64,000 nt of DNA from JAZKHE01 sp040385525 (GTDB lineage: Bacteria > Bacteroidota > Bacteroidia > UBA4408), in assembly GCA_040385525.1 (NCBI GenBank), contig JAZKHE010000005.1, positions 124,001 to 188,000 of the forward strand, read 5' to 3'. This document shows positions 55,700 through 64,000 of the stretch, piece after piece (the stretch's first letter is position 1; every line of letters starts with the position of its first letter). A program made the translations under genes and the position numbers. The notes under the pieces are model-generated. The model was not told the origin of the DNA. It worked only from the letters and a program-made list of their open reading frames with translations, and did no database searches.

Positions 55700-58434
55700 T
55701 TAAAATCGTCAGCGTTTTCTGTTTTATCTTTTTTAGTATTTTTCTTTTTGTCTTTCAAATCCGATTTTGTTTCCGATTTTAATTTAGGTAATTCGTTGCT
55801 TTTTTTATCGTCTTCTTTTTTTGTTTCACTCCACTCTATTTGAGGTTCTTTTTTAGTTGTTTCGCTTTGTTTTTTTGTACTAGTTGGTTGATTTTTAAAC
55901 CAGCCAAACTCTTCTTTTAACAAACCTTTTACTTCGTTTTTTTCTTCTGATTTAATTTCTTTAAACGATTTTTTAAAACCTTGTTTATCGTATTTTATTT
56001 TTGGGTCGTCAATTGGGCCAGTCATACTAATGTATAAGTTCATGCCTTTTTTTTCGCCATCTTCTACTTCGGCAAATTCTTCTAAATCTTGTTTTTTTGT
56101 TTTGGCTTTTCTAAATAATAAGTCGGCCATTTTTATTTTAAAATGGTAATCAACAATGTTGTCAAAATTGTGTGTACCCGATGCAGATACGTCTAAAGCC
56201 GATGATTTTATTAACATTCCGGGTATGGTTATAACTCTGTCTTTAATTTCTAGCGTGTTTTTTAATTCAGAAAACTTTATGTTGTTTAGCTCTTCAACCG
56301 AAATAAAACGAGATAAATTTTGTAAGGGTTCAAAATTTAAAAGCTCGCCGTTAGTTATTAAAATACTTGCAGTTGAATTTATAGAAGATGTAATGCATGT
56401 TAAATTAGAATTCCATTTTCCATAAAACTGTATTGTACTTGTTAATTTTCCTTTTAGGTTTTTATCGGTTAAATCATCTTGTCCAAAATTATTTAACTCA
56501 TACATAAATTTTGTAATATTTATTTCGCGCAAATCTGTTGTGCTTTTTACTTCAAATATCGCGTCGTTTTTACCATTTATAACTGCTGTAGCGTTAACTG
56601 TTCCGTCCATTGCACTAAATGTAATATCGTCTAATTTTATTTGTTTATCTAATAAAATAAATCTCCCTTTTAAATTAGTAGCATTAAATTTTTCGAAGGT
56701 TACAAGTTGAACATTACAAAGTAAGTTTACATCAAACTTATCCGACAAACGAAATTTAAAAGTACTATCTGCTTTTTTAGAATCGTCTTTGTTAGAAAGA
56801 ATTTCGTTTAAATCAATTTTCGTAGAATTTAATGCGGCATTCACTTTTAAACTTTCATTTTCTTTAAATAGAAATGAAAGTAAATTGGTAAGTTCGCCTT
56901 GCAAGTTAAAATCAGAATTACCCGCTTTTCCTTTTAAGTAATTTAACGTTACGTCAGATTTTGTAGAACTAATTTTTGTGTTTACATCAGTAAATGCGAA
57001 CTTTCCGTGCTTAAATTTGAAATTAGCATCTTCTAAAATTAACTCGCCAATTAAGTTTTCGTCTTTTAAATTAATGTTTTCGTATTCTGATTTAGATCTT
57101 AATTTACCATTATAATTTAAGCTTAAATTTAATTTACCACTTGGATTTTCGAGCGTGTCAATAGCTAAAAAAGTTAAAAACTCGTCTAAGTTAATTTGTG
57201 TTTTTGCTTTAAAATCTATGTTTGGATTTTCAAAATCTGTAATGGATACCGAGCCACTAATGTTTCCGTTGCCTAAGGTTGAGGTGAAATTTTCGAGTTT
57301 AAAAATATTGTTTTTATTGCTTTTAGTTTCAAAACTATTTAGCACACCTTTAAACGAAATGTTTTTTAAATTGGTGTTGCTTTCTTTGTGCGTAATTGCG
57401 CCATTATTAATTGAAAATTGCGATTTAATAACCGGATTTTTCTTGTCGCTTATTTCTCCTTTTATTGATACCTTTAAATCTAACATTCCCGAACCATCAT
57501 ATTCTTTGGCTTGTTCGGCATATTTTGTAGGTAGTAAGCTAAGCAATTGATGAATGTTTATTTCGTTTGCTTTTATTACGTAATCAATACTTGTGTTTTT
57601 GTTTTTTGGAACATTTAACTTGCCGTCAATTAAAAAACTTAATTGTTCTAAATTAAAACTAGAGTTATTAAAAATAAATTCTTCGTTATTATTTACGTTT
57701 AAATTGAAATTGGTTTTTAAACTTTTGTTTTTAAGCCATTGTGTGTTTTCTAATTTTAAATTAACAATGTAAAAATTTCCTTTTGTATCAAGTGTATAAT
57801 TGTTTTCAAAAAAATCGCCTTTTAACTTACTATCAATTATTTTTACTTCAATATAATTGCCAATTTTTGGATCGTAGTAATTAATCTTTACATTCTTTAA
57901 TAACACTGAGTTTAGCTTAAAACTAACACTTTGGTCGCTTGTAGAAACGCTGTCTTTTTTTAGAATGTCGAAATTAGTTTTCCCGTTTTTTGCAATCAAT
58001 AAATTAATGGTTGCTTCTTCAATTTCTAGTTTTTTTATTTTATAATTTTTACTTAAAATATTAAACAAATTAAACTGAAGACTAATTTCTTTTGCTTTAA
58101 TTAATTTTCTTTTCCAATACGGATTTTTTTCTGTTCCTTCTTGTTTAACAGAGTTTATCTCTACATCGTTAAACGAAATACTTGCTTGCGGGAATTTTTT
58201 AATGACAGAAAAATCGATTTGTTTTACTGAAACTTCTGCGTTTAATTTTTTGTTTAATTCTGTAATTACTTTTTGTTTTATTTCGTCTTCGTAAGCAATT
58301 GCAATAATTACAAGACTTGTAAACAATAATAGCAATAGAAGACTAAGCCACTTTAAAATTTTTAAAAAAACTTTTAATGGGTTCATTTTTTTTGAACCAT
58401 TTGGTTGGTCTAAACTAGAAACGTTTTCTTGCAC
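55696..58434 (-). CDS. AsmA-like envelope protein
   Basis: 912 residues. One N-terminal membrane helix (about 25-48), then KVKxELNKKLNAEVSVKQIDF as in AsmA/TamB-type proteins, and a long beta-rich region of repeated amphipathic strands. The C-terminal AsmA domain (about 600-800) includes NLKGKLTSTIQFYGKW and VVDYHFKIKMADLLF. The last 100 residues are Lys/Glu/Ser-rich and low complexity. AsmA-like proteins are thought to bridge membranes and move phospholipids. It follows LysE by 3 bp in one operon. Confidence 0.9.
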   Translation of the reverse strand: MQENVSSLDQPNGSKKMNPLKVFLKILKWLSLLLLLLFTSLVIIAIAYEDEIKQKVITELNKKLNAEVSVKQIDFSVIKKFPQASISFNDVEINSVKQEGTEKNPYWKRKLIKAKEISLQFNLFNILSKNYKIKKLEIEEATINLLIAKNGKTNFDILKKDSVSTSDQSVSFKLNSVLLKNVKINYYDPKIGNYIEVKIIDSKLKGDFFENNYTLDTKGNFYIVNLKLENTQWLKNKSLKTNFNLNVNNNEEFIFNNSSFNLEQLSFLIDGKLNVPKNKNTSIDYVIKANEINIHQLLSLLPTKYAEQAKEYDGSGMLDLKVSIKGEISDKKNPVIKSQFSINNGAITHKESNTNLKNISFKGVLNSFETKSNKNNIFKLENFTSTLGNGNISGSVSITDFENPNIDFKAKTQINLDEFLTFLAIDTLENPSGKLNLSLNYNGKLRSKSEYENINLKDENLIGELILEDANFKFKHGKFAFTDVNTKISSTKSDVTLNYLKGKAGNSDFNLQGELTNLLSFLFKENESLKVNAALNSTKIDLNEILSNKDDSKKADSTFKFRLSDKFDVNLLCNVQLVTFEKFNATNLKGRFILLDKQIKLDDITFSAMDGTVNATAVINGKNDAIFEVKSTTDLREINITKFMYELNNFGQDDLTDKNLKGKLTSTIQFYGKWNSNLTCITSSINSTASILITNGELLNFEPLQNLSRFISVEELNNIKFSELKNTLEIKDRVITIPGMLIKSSALDVSASGTHNFDNIVDYHFKIKMADLLFRKAKTKKQDLEEFAEVEDGEKKGMNLYISMTGPIDDPKIKYDKQGFKKSFKEIKSEEKNEVKGLLKEEFGWFKNQPTSTKKQSETTKKEPQIEWSETKKEDDKKSNELPKLKSETKSDLKDKKKNTKKDKTENADDFN

Positions 58435-58437
58435 TTT

Positions 58438-59067
58438 TTATTTTGAATAAAAGTTTAAAATAACTTTAAACAAAAGTACAATACCAAAACCAAATATTAC
58501 AACACCTGCAATTTTATTTATTAAATCGAAAGATTTTGGAGTAAGGAATTTTTTTACTTTTTGTGCTAAGTAGGCTTTTAAAACATCAAAAGCAAAATAA
58601 GTACCAAGTGTAGCAATAAAATAAGCACCAATATTTAGTTTAGATGTGCCGAACTGAGCTACAGCAATACCAACGGCTCCCAGCCAAAATAGTATTACCG
58701 AAGGATTACCCGTGTTAAGCAAAAAACCTCTAAAAAATAATTTATAGCCCGAAGTTTTTTTAATTTCTATTTCTTCTTCTTTAACTGTTTTATGGCTAAA
58801 ATAGGTTTTAACGCCAATTACAAGCAACATAATCCCTCCTCCTAAGCCAACGTAGTTAGCCACAGTTGGGTTTTCTAAAACACGTGCTAAACCAAGGTAC
58901 GATACAAATATGCAAAACGCATCACTACTAATAATTCCCAACTCTAGTTTTAATGCGGCTTTAAAGCCTTCTTTAATACTTGTTTGTATCAATAAAAAAA
59001 ACACAGGGCCAATCAAAACACTAAGTGCTAGGCCTAAAACTATTCCTTGAATTGCTGCGTCTATCAT
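58438..59067 (-). CDS. LysE-family exporter
   Basis: 209 residues with about six transmembrane segments. The LysE family start LGLALSVLIGPVFFLLIQTSIKEG and GFLLNTGNPSVILFWLGAVG are clear. Such exporters move amino acids or related metabolites out of the cell. The substrate is not determined. It lies between the GH3-like gene (51 bp upstream) and the AsmA gene (3 bp downstream), all on the minus strand. Confidence 0.9.
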   Translation of the reverse strand: MIDAAIQGIVLGLALSVLIGPVFFLLIQTSIKEGFKAALKLELGIISSDAFCIFVSYLGLARVLENPTVANYVGLGGGIMLLVIGVKTYFSHKTVKEEEIEIKKTSGYKLFFRGFLLNTGNPSVILFWLGAVGIAVAQFGTSKLNIGAYFIATLGTYFAFDVLKAYLAQKVKKFLTPKSFDLINKIAGVVIFGFGIVLLFKVILNFYSK

Positions 59068-59118
59068 TACATCGTTGTGATGTTATGAAGATAAATAAAT
59101 TAATTAAAAAAAAGAATT

Positions 59119-60669
59119 CTATTTAGAAATTGTGATGTTGTTTTGTGTTAAAAAACTTTCCCATTCGGTTATTTGAGAATTTTTAAGCACGCGTGGAAAT
59201 TTGTTTTGTCCGCCTTCTTTGCCTCTTGAGCGCATCCAACCATAAAAATGTTCAAGAGGAATTATTTCAACAAACACATCTTTTAAGGCAGATATTCTTT
59301 CTACTGCGTAATCGTCGTTTACCTCTTTTAAAGCAGCATCTAACATTGTTTTTACTTGCTGTGCATCTAAATTTTTTGCGTTTGTACCTAAATACCAACG
59401 GTGCGCAAACATTCCATCGTGCTTAATTCCAGATACTGCAAACTCAGGTACTTCAAAGTTTAGTTCAGCTGCAACTTTGTTAATTGCAGTTGTCATGTTT
59501 TCAACAGAAAGATGCTCGCCACACAAACTCAAATAATGTTTTGTTCGGCCCGTAATTACTATTTCTGCTCTATCTTTATCTGTAAAACGAACGGTATCGC
59601 CAATTAAATAACGCCAAGCGCCAGAGCATGTACTAATTAACAATGCATAATCTTTTCCTTCTTCAACTTGATTAATTAGTAAAACTTCAGGATTTTCGAT
59701 TATATTTCCTTCAGCATCAAAATTTTCATCTGTAAAAGGAACAAACTCAAAAAAGATTCCGTTGTTTAAAATTAATTGCATCGACTTTGTTTGTGGGCGC
59801 GTTTGAAACGCCATAAAACCTTCAGACGCTAAATACGTGTCGATGTAATAAACTGGTTTTTCGAACAATTTTTCGTAGGCTGTACGATATGGTTCAAACG
59901 ATACGCCACCACTAACATAAATTTTCATGTTAGGCCACATATCGTGTATGGTTTTTAAATTATAGCGTTTAATTATTTTTTCTAAAACAATTTGAATCCA
60001 AGCGGGAACTCCGCAAATAACGCCAATATCCCAAGTTGGGGCACTTTCTACAATTTTTTCGATTTTTGTAGTCCAATCTTTCTCTGCTGAAATTTCTTTT
60101 CCAGGCTTATAAAACTGCTGAAACCAAAATGGTATATTGCCCGTTGTTATGCCCGACAAATCTCCTTCTGCGTACGATTCTTTTTTGTTAAGTTTTGTGC
60201 TTCCACCAATCATTAAAAAACCTTTGTTTAATAAATCTTCGGGAATTTCGTAGTTTACTAGTGTAAGAATTTGTTTTACTCCTGCACGCTTAATTGCTTT
60301 AAGCATGGAGGTTGTAACGGGAATGTATTTGCTTGATGATTCTGAAGTGCCAGAGCTTAGTGCAAAATATTTTACTTTGCCAGGCCAACAAACATCAACT
60401 TCTCCAGCAATGGTTTTATGCCACCATTCTTTATAAATTTTATTGTAATCGTAAACAGGAACACTGCGCTGAAATGTTTTTAAAACATTTGTTGAGTTAA
60501 CAATGTCGTTAAATTTATAAGCTCTGCCAAATGATGTGTTGTGCGATTTTTTAAGTAATTTAACTAAAGTGCTGTGTTGTGTTTTAAAAGGATTTTTCTT
60601 TTTACGTACAGTTGGAATTGTTTTTTGCAATTCTAAAACTCTATTTAAAACCGGACCTAAAATAGCCAT
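59119..60669 (-). CDS. GH3 auxin-responsive-promoter family protein
   Basis: 516 residues of the GH3/acyl-adenylate family. Visible are the ATP-loop FALSSGTSESSSKYIPVT, the acyl-binding YLASEGFMAFQTRP, and LISTCSGAWRYLIGDTVRFTD with the FTDKDRAEIVITGRTKHYLSL motif. Plant GH3 enzymes conjugate amino acids to plant hormones; bacterial members have no established substrate. A consensus promoter (60689-60719) lies upstream. Confidence 0.9.
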   Translation of the reverse strand: MAILGPVLNRVLELQKTIPTVRKKKNPFKTQHSTLVKLLKKSHNTSFGRAYKFNDIVNSTNVLKTFQRSVPVYDYNKIYKEWWHKTIAGEVDVCWPGKVKYFALSSGTSESSSKYIPVTTSMLKAIKRAGVKQILTLVNYEIPEDLLNKGFLMIGGSTKLNKKESYAEGDLSGITTGNIPFWFQQFYKPGKEISAEKDWTTKIEKIVESAPTWDIGVICGVPAWIQIVLEKIIKRYNLKTIHDMWPNMKIYVSGGVSFEPYRTAYEKLFEKPVYYIDTYLASEGFMAFQTRPQTKSMQLILNNGIFFEFVPFTDENFDAEGNIIENPEVLLINQVEEGKDYALLISTCSGAWRYLIGDTVRFTDKDRAEIVITGRTKHYLSLCGEHLSVENMTTAINKVAAELNFEVPEFAVSGIKHDGMFAHRWYLGTNAKNLDAQQVKTMLDAALKEVNDDYAVERISALKDVFVEIIPLEHFYGWMRSRGKEGGQNKFPRVLKNSQITEWESFLTQNNITISK

Positions 60670-60688
60670 ATCGCTTTTAAGATTTTAA

Positions 60689-60719
60689 CAAATATAAATT
60701 ATTGTTTGGTATAAGTCAA
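60689..60719 (-). promoter_or_regulatory. Promoter of the GH3-like gene
   Basis: On the minus strand TTG (60717-60719), a 20-nt spacer and TATATTTG (60689-60696), 20 nt upstream of the ATG at 60669. Confidence 0.6.
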
Positions 60720-60731
60720 TTTTAAATTTAG

Positions 60732-62120
60732 TTACAACGATTTTAGAAAAGTTATTTCACGTTCGGTTAATTCTCTCCAACAACCACGCGCTAAATCTTT
60801 TTTAGTTAAACCTGCAAAGTAAACTCTATCTAGTCTATCAACGATATAACCTAAGTGTTCGAAAATACGACGAACAATTCTGTTTTTGCCAGAGTGTAAT
60901 TCTATTCCAACTTCTTGTTTAGATTTAGCAACTGTAACATAACTTACATCATCGGGTTTAATAAAACCATCATGCAGGTGCAATCCTTCTTTTAGTTTTT
61001 CCATATCTGCTTTGCTAAACGGTTTGTTTAAAAAAGCGTGATATATTTTTTTTACTTCAAAACTAGGGTGGGTTAATTTTTTAGTTAAATCGCCATCGTT
61101 AGTAAAAACAAGTAGTCCTGTTGTATTTCTATCTAAACGACCTACAGGATAAATTCTTTCTTTTATTCCAGAAATTAAACTCATTACTGTTTTTCTATCT
61201 TTAGGATCGTCAGTTGTTGTAATAAAATCTTTGGGCTTATTCAGTAAGTAATAAACCATTTTTTCGCGACGAATTGTTTCTCCGTTATACGTAACAACAT
61301 CGCTCGCTTTTACTTTGTAACCCAACTCAGAAATTACTTTTCCGTTTACTTTTACAACGCCTGCAGTAATAAAATCATCAGCCTCGCGGCGCGAACAAAT
61401 ACCTGCATTAGCAATAATTTTATTTAAACGAACATCGCCATTTTCTGAAGTGCTCGTTTTTAAAATATTTTTTAAACTTTTAGGAATTGGTGCTTTTTTA
61501 GTTCTTGGTTTTTCGTTTCCAATAGCATTTAAATCGTCTAATTCAAAATCAGAATCATCTCTGAAATTTCGAGTTTGTTTGCCTTTTAGCGGTTTTTCGC
61601 TGCTAGGTTTTTCAAAGTTTTTCGAAGTTGATTTTTTTTCGTATTCTGCAAAAGGTTTGTCAGATGAGTAGCTTCTTTTTTCTTTTGGTTTAGTTTCTCC
61701 AAAAGGTTTTCTGTCGCTCGATTTTTTATCATAACCAGAAAAAGGTTTGTCAGAAGAATAACTTTTTCTTTCACCCGTTTTTTTTGTGTAATCAGATTTG
61801 GGTTTGTCCGGTGAAAATCTTTTTTTATCGTAATCAGGTTTGTCGCTGGTTCTTTTAGCGAATAAATCTTTACCAATATCGTCGTTGGTTTTTCTTTTAA
61901 ATGATTTCGATTCAACAAAATCTACATCTTTTTTTATAGTGCGTGTTTTCGGTTTGTCAGAAAATTTTGTGTCGTCTTTCTTTTTAAAAGAAGATGAAGT
62001 TTTAGATGGTCCAGACGTTTTTTTTCTCTCGTCTTTAAAATCAGATCTTTTATCTTTGCTGAAGTTTTTTCCTGCAGATTTTCTGCCGTCGGATTTGTCA
62101 CTTCTTTTATTTTTAAACAT
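60732..62120 (-). CDS. Pseudouridine synthase (RluB/RsuA type) with charged N-terminal extension
   Basis: 462 residues from the ATG at 62120; the frame extends to 62147. Residues 1-225 are highly charged low complexity (Lys, Ser, Asp) with repeated strings such as SYSSDKPFSGYDKKSSDRK and SYSSDKPFAEYEKKSTSKN. The C-terminal part has an S4 domain (RLNKIIANAGICSRREADDF) and a PseudoU_synth core with YLLNKPKDF and the catalytic Asp in YPVGRLDRNTTGLL. It modifies large- or small-subunit rRNA; the target is not clear by eye. The extension likely binds RNA. Confidence 0.92.
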   Translation of the reverse strand: MFKNKRSDKSDGRKSAGKNFSKDKRSDFKDERKKTSGPSKTSSSFKKKDDTKFSDKPKTRTIKKDVDFVESKSFKRKTNDDIGKDLFAKRTSDKPDYDKKRFSPDKPKSDYTKKTGERKSYSSDKPFSGYDKKSSDRKPFGETKPKEKRSYSSDKPFAEYEKKSTSKNFEKPSSEKPLKGKQTRNFRDDSDFELDDLNAIGNEKPRTKKAPIPKSLKNILKTSTSENGDVRLNKIIANAGICSRREADDFITAGVVKVNGKVISELGYKVKASDVVTYNGETIRREKMVYYLLNKPKDFITTTDDPKDRKTVMSLISGIKERIYPVGRLDRNTTGLLVFTNDGDLTKKLTHPSFEVKKIYHAFLNKPFSKADMEKLKEGLHLHDGFIKPDDVSYVTVAKSKQEVGIELHSGKNRIVRRIFEHLGYIVDRLDRVYFAGLTKKDLARGCWRELTEREITFLKSL

Positions 62121-62160
62121 GGTGCATTTTTTTGCAAAGATACACAAAAGTTTATTAAGC

Positions 62161-62514
62161 TTAAAAAGCCTCTGTAATATGATTAATTAAGGGTTTTGAC
62201 TTACCCGATACTACAATACTTATAATATCAAATTGCACTTCGTTTTCTAAGTTTTTTTCTTCTAAATAGGCTTCGGCGGCATCGTTAAAAAGAGCTTCTT
62301 TTTTTGAGGTTACTGCCTCAAAAGGTTCGCCAAAATAGTTGGTTTCGCGCGTTTTTACTTCTACAAAAATTAATGTGTTATTGTGTTTTGCAATAATATC
62401 AATTTCTGCTTTTTTGTAACGCCAATTTTTTTCTAAAATTGCGTAGCCGTTTTTTTGTAGATAAATAACAGCAAGCTCTTCGCCTTGTTTTCCTAATTCG
62501 TTATGCGCTGCCAT
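62161..62514 (-). CDS. YraN family (UPF0102) endonuclease-like protein
   Basis: 117 residues. The UPF0102 signature is clear: AHNELGKQGEELAVIYLQKN, GYAILEKNWRYKKAEIDII and FVEVKTR (the E-x-K nuclease-like core). Members resemble Holliday-junction resolvase-type nucleases, but activity is not widely demonstrated. It lies between the RelE-type toxin (6 bp upstream) and the pseudouridine synthase gene (40 bp downstream). Confidence 0.94.
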   Translation of the reverse strand: MAAHNELGKQGEELAVIYLQKNGYAILEKNWRYKKAEIDIIAKHNNTLIFVEVKTRETNYFGEPFEAVTSKKEALFNDAAEAYLEEKNLENEVQFDIISIVVSGKSKPLINHITEAF

Positions 62515-62520
62515 TAAAAA

Positions 62521-62844
62521 TTACTTTTTATTTCTTCTTGCAATTTTAATTGGATGTTGTTTGGTATGGAAAACATCAGTAATGTATACGTTTTTAGCTT
62601 CCGTCCTATAAATAATTTTATAACTACCTACTAAAATGTATCGGCTGTTTTTTTTAAATTTCTTTAAAAGTTTTTCTTCTTTTCCAGATTCAGGAAACTC
62701 GCTTAAATGGTTTACTGAAGTGATTATTTTGCTAACATATTTCTTAGCAAGAGAAAGGGATTTGGTTTCTTCTGTTAAGTATTTTTCAATTTGATTTAAA
62801 CAAGAAAGCGAATGTGGTGTCCAAAAAATTGTATACTCAGCCAT
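62521..62844 (-). CDS. RelE/ParE-family toxin
   Basis: 107 residues. Pattern WTPHSLSCLNQIEKYLTEET, ESGKEEKLLKKFKKNSRYI and YKIIYRTEAKNVYITDVFHTKQHP matches ParE/RelE toxins. The strongly basic end (KIARRNKK) is usual. It overlaps the antitoxin by 1 nt and precedes yraN by 6 bp, so the module is embedded in a housekeeping operon. Confidence 0.9.
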   Translation of the reverse strand: MAEYTIFWTPHSLSCLNQIEKYLTEETKSLSLAKKYVSKIITSVNHLSEFPESGKEEKLLKKFKKNSRYILVGSYKIIYRTEAKNVYITDVFHTKQHPIKIARRNKK

Positions 62845-63080
62845 TACTTTAAATTGTACTTCTTTTTAACATCTTTATGACTAATTACTTTACCTAGTTT
62901 TATTTCGTTTTCAGATTTTTCGTTTCTTTCGTAAAATTCTTTAAGTGTAAATGGCTTTAATGCGTTTTTTGTTTGAGCAATTTGTTCATTAACAATCATA
63001 TAAATTGCTTTTAGTAATTGTTCGTTTTCAATTACATCTATTGCCTTGTGTAACTCTTTTTTAATTGTTAATGCTTTCAT
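62844..63080 (-). CDS. Antitoxin of the RelE/ParE module
   Basis: 78 residues. The start MKALTIKKELHKAIDVIENE and LLKAIYMIVNEQIAQ matches short Bacteroidota antitoxins paired with RelE/ParE toxins. The C-terminal region (FYERNEKSENEIKLGKVISH) is polar and likely binds the toxin. It lies 34 bp after the LD-carboxypeptidase gene. A -7 box TAAATTTG (minus, 63095-63102) precedes the start. Confidence 0.85.
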   Translation of the reverse strand: MKALTIKKELHKAIDVIENEQLLKAIYMIVNEQIAQTKNALKPFTLKEFYERNEKSENEIKLGKVISHKDVKKKYNLK

Positions 63081-63094
63081 AATACTTCTTTTCT

Positions 63095-63102
63095 CAAATT
63101 TA
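63095..63102 (-). promoter_or_regulatory. -7 box upstream of the second antitoxin
   Basis: TAAATTTG on the minus strand, 14 nt before the ATG at 63080. No well-spaced -33 TTG. Confidence 0.4.
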
Positions 63103-63114
63103 CAAAATTTTCAA

Positions 63115-64000
63115 TTAAAAAGAAACACTACATTTTTCGTCAACTGTTAAACTAATTTCAGCACCCATAATTAGCGCTAAATTTTGTTCAATATGTCCAG
63201 CCGGAAAATTAAAACAAACAGGATAATTGTATTCTTTTACTGCATCAAAAATAATTTCTTCGGCTGTTTTTCCAAAAGGTATGGTGTTGTCTTTCATGTC
63301 GCTCATTCCGCCAATTATTAAGCCTTTTAACTTGCTTAATTTGCCGCTTCTTTTTAAACTCAGCAACATTCTGTCAATGTGGTATAAATACTCGTCTAAA
63401 TCTTCCAAAAAAAGTACTTTGCCATCAGTATTAATATCAGTAACACTTCCTTGCAAGGCATAAATCAACGATAAATTTCCGCCAACTAATTCAGCTTTTG
63501 CATTACCTTTTTTGTTTAACGAATTATTATTTTCAAATTCATAATGCTTTAAGTTACCCGTTAATGCTTGATGTAAGGTTTTCATGGCTTCGTTTTCGCC
63601 TTCAGTTACAAAATTTATAGGCATACTTGCGTGTATAGATTTTACACCTACAACATGTTGCAAGTGGCTGTGTAAAACGGTTACATCGCTATAGCCTATT
63701 ATCCATTTTGGGTTTTGTTTAAACTTTGAAAAATCTAACGCATCAATTATACGCATAGTTCCGTAACCACCGCGAGCACAAACTATGGCTTTAATATTTG
63801 CATCATCTAAAAACTGCTGAAAATCTTTAACTCTAAGTTCATCATTACCCGCAAACTGATTACTTTCTGCACCAATTGTATTGCCTAAAACAACCTCAAA
63901 ACCTTTGTTTTTAAAGTAATTGATGGCTGCACTTATTTCTGTTTCACTTATTTTTCGGGCAGTAGAAACAATTGCAATTTTGTCGCCTTTTTGTAAATAG
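63115..64000 (-). CDS. LD-carboxypeptidase (S66 family), start beyond the window edge
   Basis: 294 residues are visible, with the frame open to the last base, so only the first few residues are missing. It cleaves the terminal D-Ala from tetrapeptide muropeptides in cell-wall recycling. The S66 triad is visible in order: Ser in WIIGYSDVTVLHSHL, Glu in VLFLEDLDEYLYHIDRML and His in FPAGHIEQNLALI, plus CARGGYGTMRIID. The ATG at 63756 is internal because the upstream codons (VSTARKISETEI, FEVVLGNTIGAE) fit the family. Confidence 0.93.
   Translation of the reverse strand, partial: YLQKGDKIAIVSTARKISETEISAAINYFKNKGFEVVLGNTIGAESNQFAGNDELRVKDFQQFLDDANIKAIVCARGGYGTMRIIDALDFSKFKQNPKWIIGYSDVTVLHSHLQHVVGVKSIHASMPINFVTEGENEAMKTLHQALTGNLKHYEFENNNSLNKKGNAKAELVGGNLSLIYALQGSVTDINTDGKVLFLEDLDEYLYHIDRMLLSLKRSGKLSKLKGLIIGGMSDMKDNTIPFGKTAEEIIFDAVKEYNYPVCFNFPAGHIEQNLALIMGAEISLTVDEKCSVSF

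Noticed and set aside
57155..57550. 131-codon plus-strand frame opposite the AsmA-like gene
   Set aside because: Shadow frame of a beta-rich protein; no signal peptide or motif.

Overview
The window is an AT-rich chromosomal segment from a member of the Bacteroidota, most like a Flavobacteriales/Sphingobacteriales-type lineage. Supporting traits are lineage-typical fusions (MurF-alanine racemase at 15238-17727; DAHP synthase with a C-terminal chorismate mutase at 4280-5392), type IX secretion (T9SS) C-terminal sorting domains on three large secreted proteins, a CarboxypepD_reg-like TonB-dependent receptor, and promoters of the Bacteroidota TTG...TAnnTTTG type. Start regions generally lack Shine-Dalgarno motifs. 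No rRNA, tRNA, CRISPR array, phage or transposase gene was seen, so most of the window reads as core chromosome with a few accessory insertions.

Layout. 1-1069 is the N-terminal part of a secreted leucine-rich-repeat protein that runs off the left edge. 1133-7130 is housekeeping: fabD, a Bax-inhibitor-1 protein, folE, futalosine hydrolase (menaquinone by the futalosine route), DAHP synthase/chorismate mutase and a POT peptide transporter. 7131-9840 holds intergenic repeats and a membrane-bound SpoIIE-type phosphatase split in two by what looks like a one-base frameshift. 9848-14493 has an alpha/beta hydrolase, a 121-bp palindromic repeat element, and an overlapping minus-strand operon (hypothetical, M28 peptidase, rsmI, corA). 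14651-18974 is a tdk-murF/alr-histidine kinase operon, followed by convergent aspS and then tadA.

21536-27116 runs from a secreted unknown and a bacilliredoxin into a tight five-gene operon: sensor kinase, hemW, a cyclase-family hydrolase, an Lrp regulator and an MmcQ/YjbR protein. 27164-27859 is a small accessory island: an Imm11/DUF1629-like immunity gene with an in-frame stop, enclosed by a perfect 23-bp inverted repeat. 27900-36718 carries pyrC, a polyprenol-phosphate mannosyltransferase-like GT2, an RlpA-like protein, a GT39 family protein, acs, a GH25 lysozyme, a lipoprotein and a deoxyhypusine-synthase-family enzyme. 36788-37395 is a RelE-type toxin-antitoxin operon with a decayed leading ORF.

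37577-48390 is a secretion/uptake locus: a lamin-tail T9SS protein, a TonB-dependent receptor, a small lipoprotein, a 1194-residue endonuclease-I protein with SprB-like repeats and a T9SS tail, and a 919-residue choice-of-anchor-D/lamin-tail T9SS protein. 48488-53772 is a cluster built around a YidD homologue, with two paralogous TPR/PGTG-motif membrane proteins, two TM2-like proteins and two unknowns. 53889-64000 holds gpsA, a signal-peptidase-I-like lipoprotein that appears to lack the catalytic lysine, an AsmA-like protein, a LysE exporter, a GH3 acyl-adenylase-like protein, an RluB-type pseudouridine synthase with a long charged extension, yraN, a second RelE/ParE module, and the bulk of an LD-carboxypeptidase cut by the right edge.

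I found no clearly unprecedented multi-gene system. The best leads are the inverted-repeat-bounded broken immunity gene, the frameshifted sensor phosphatase, the lysine-less signal-peptidase-like lipoprotein, the YidD/PGTG/TM2 cluster and the T9SS nuclease-TonB locus. All family calls come from reading motifs; no database search was run.
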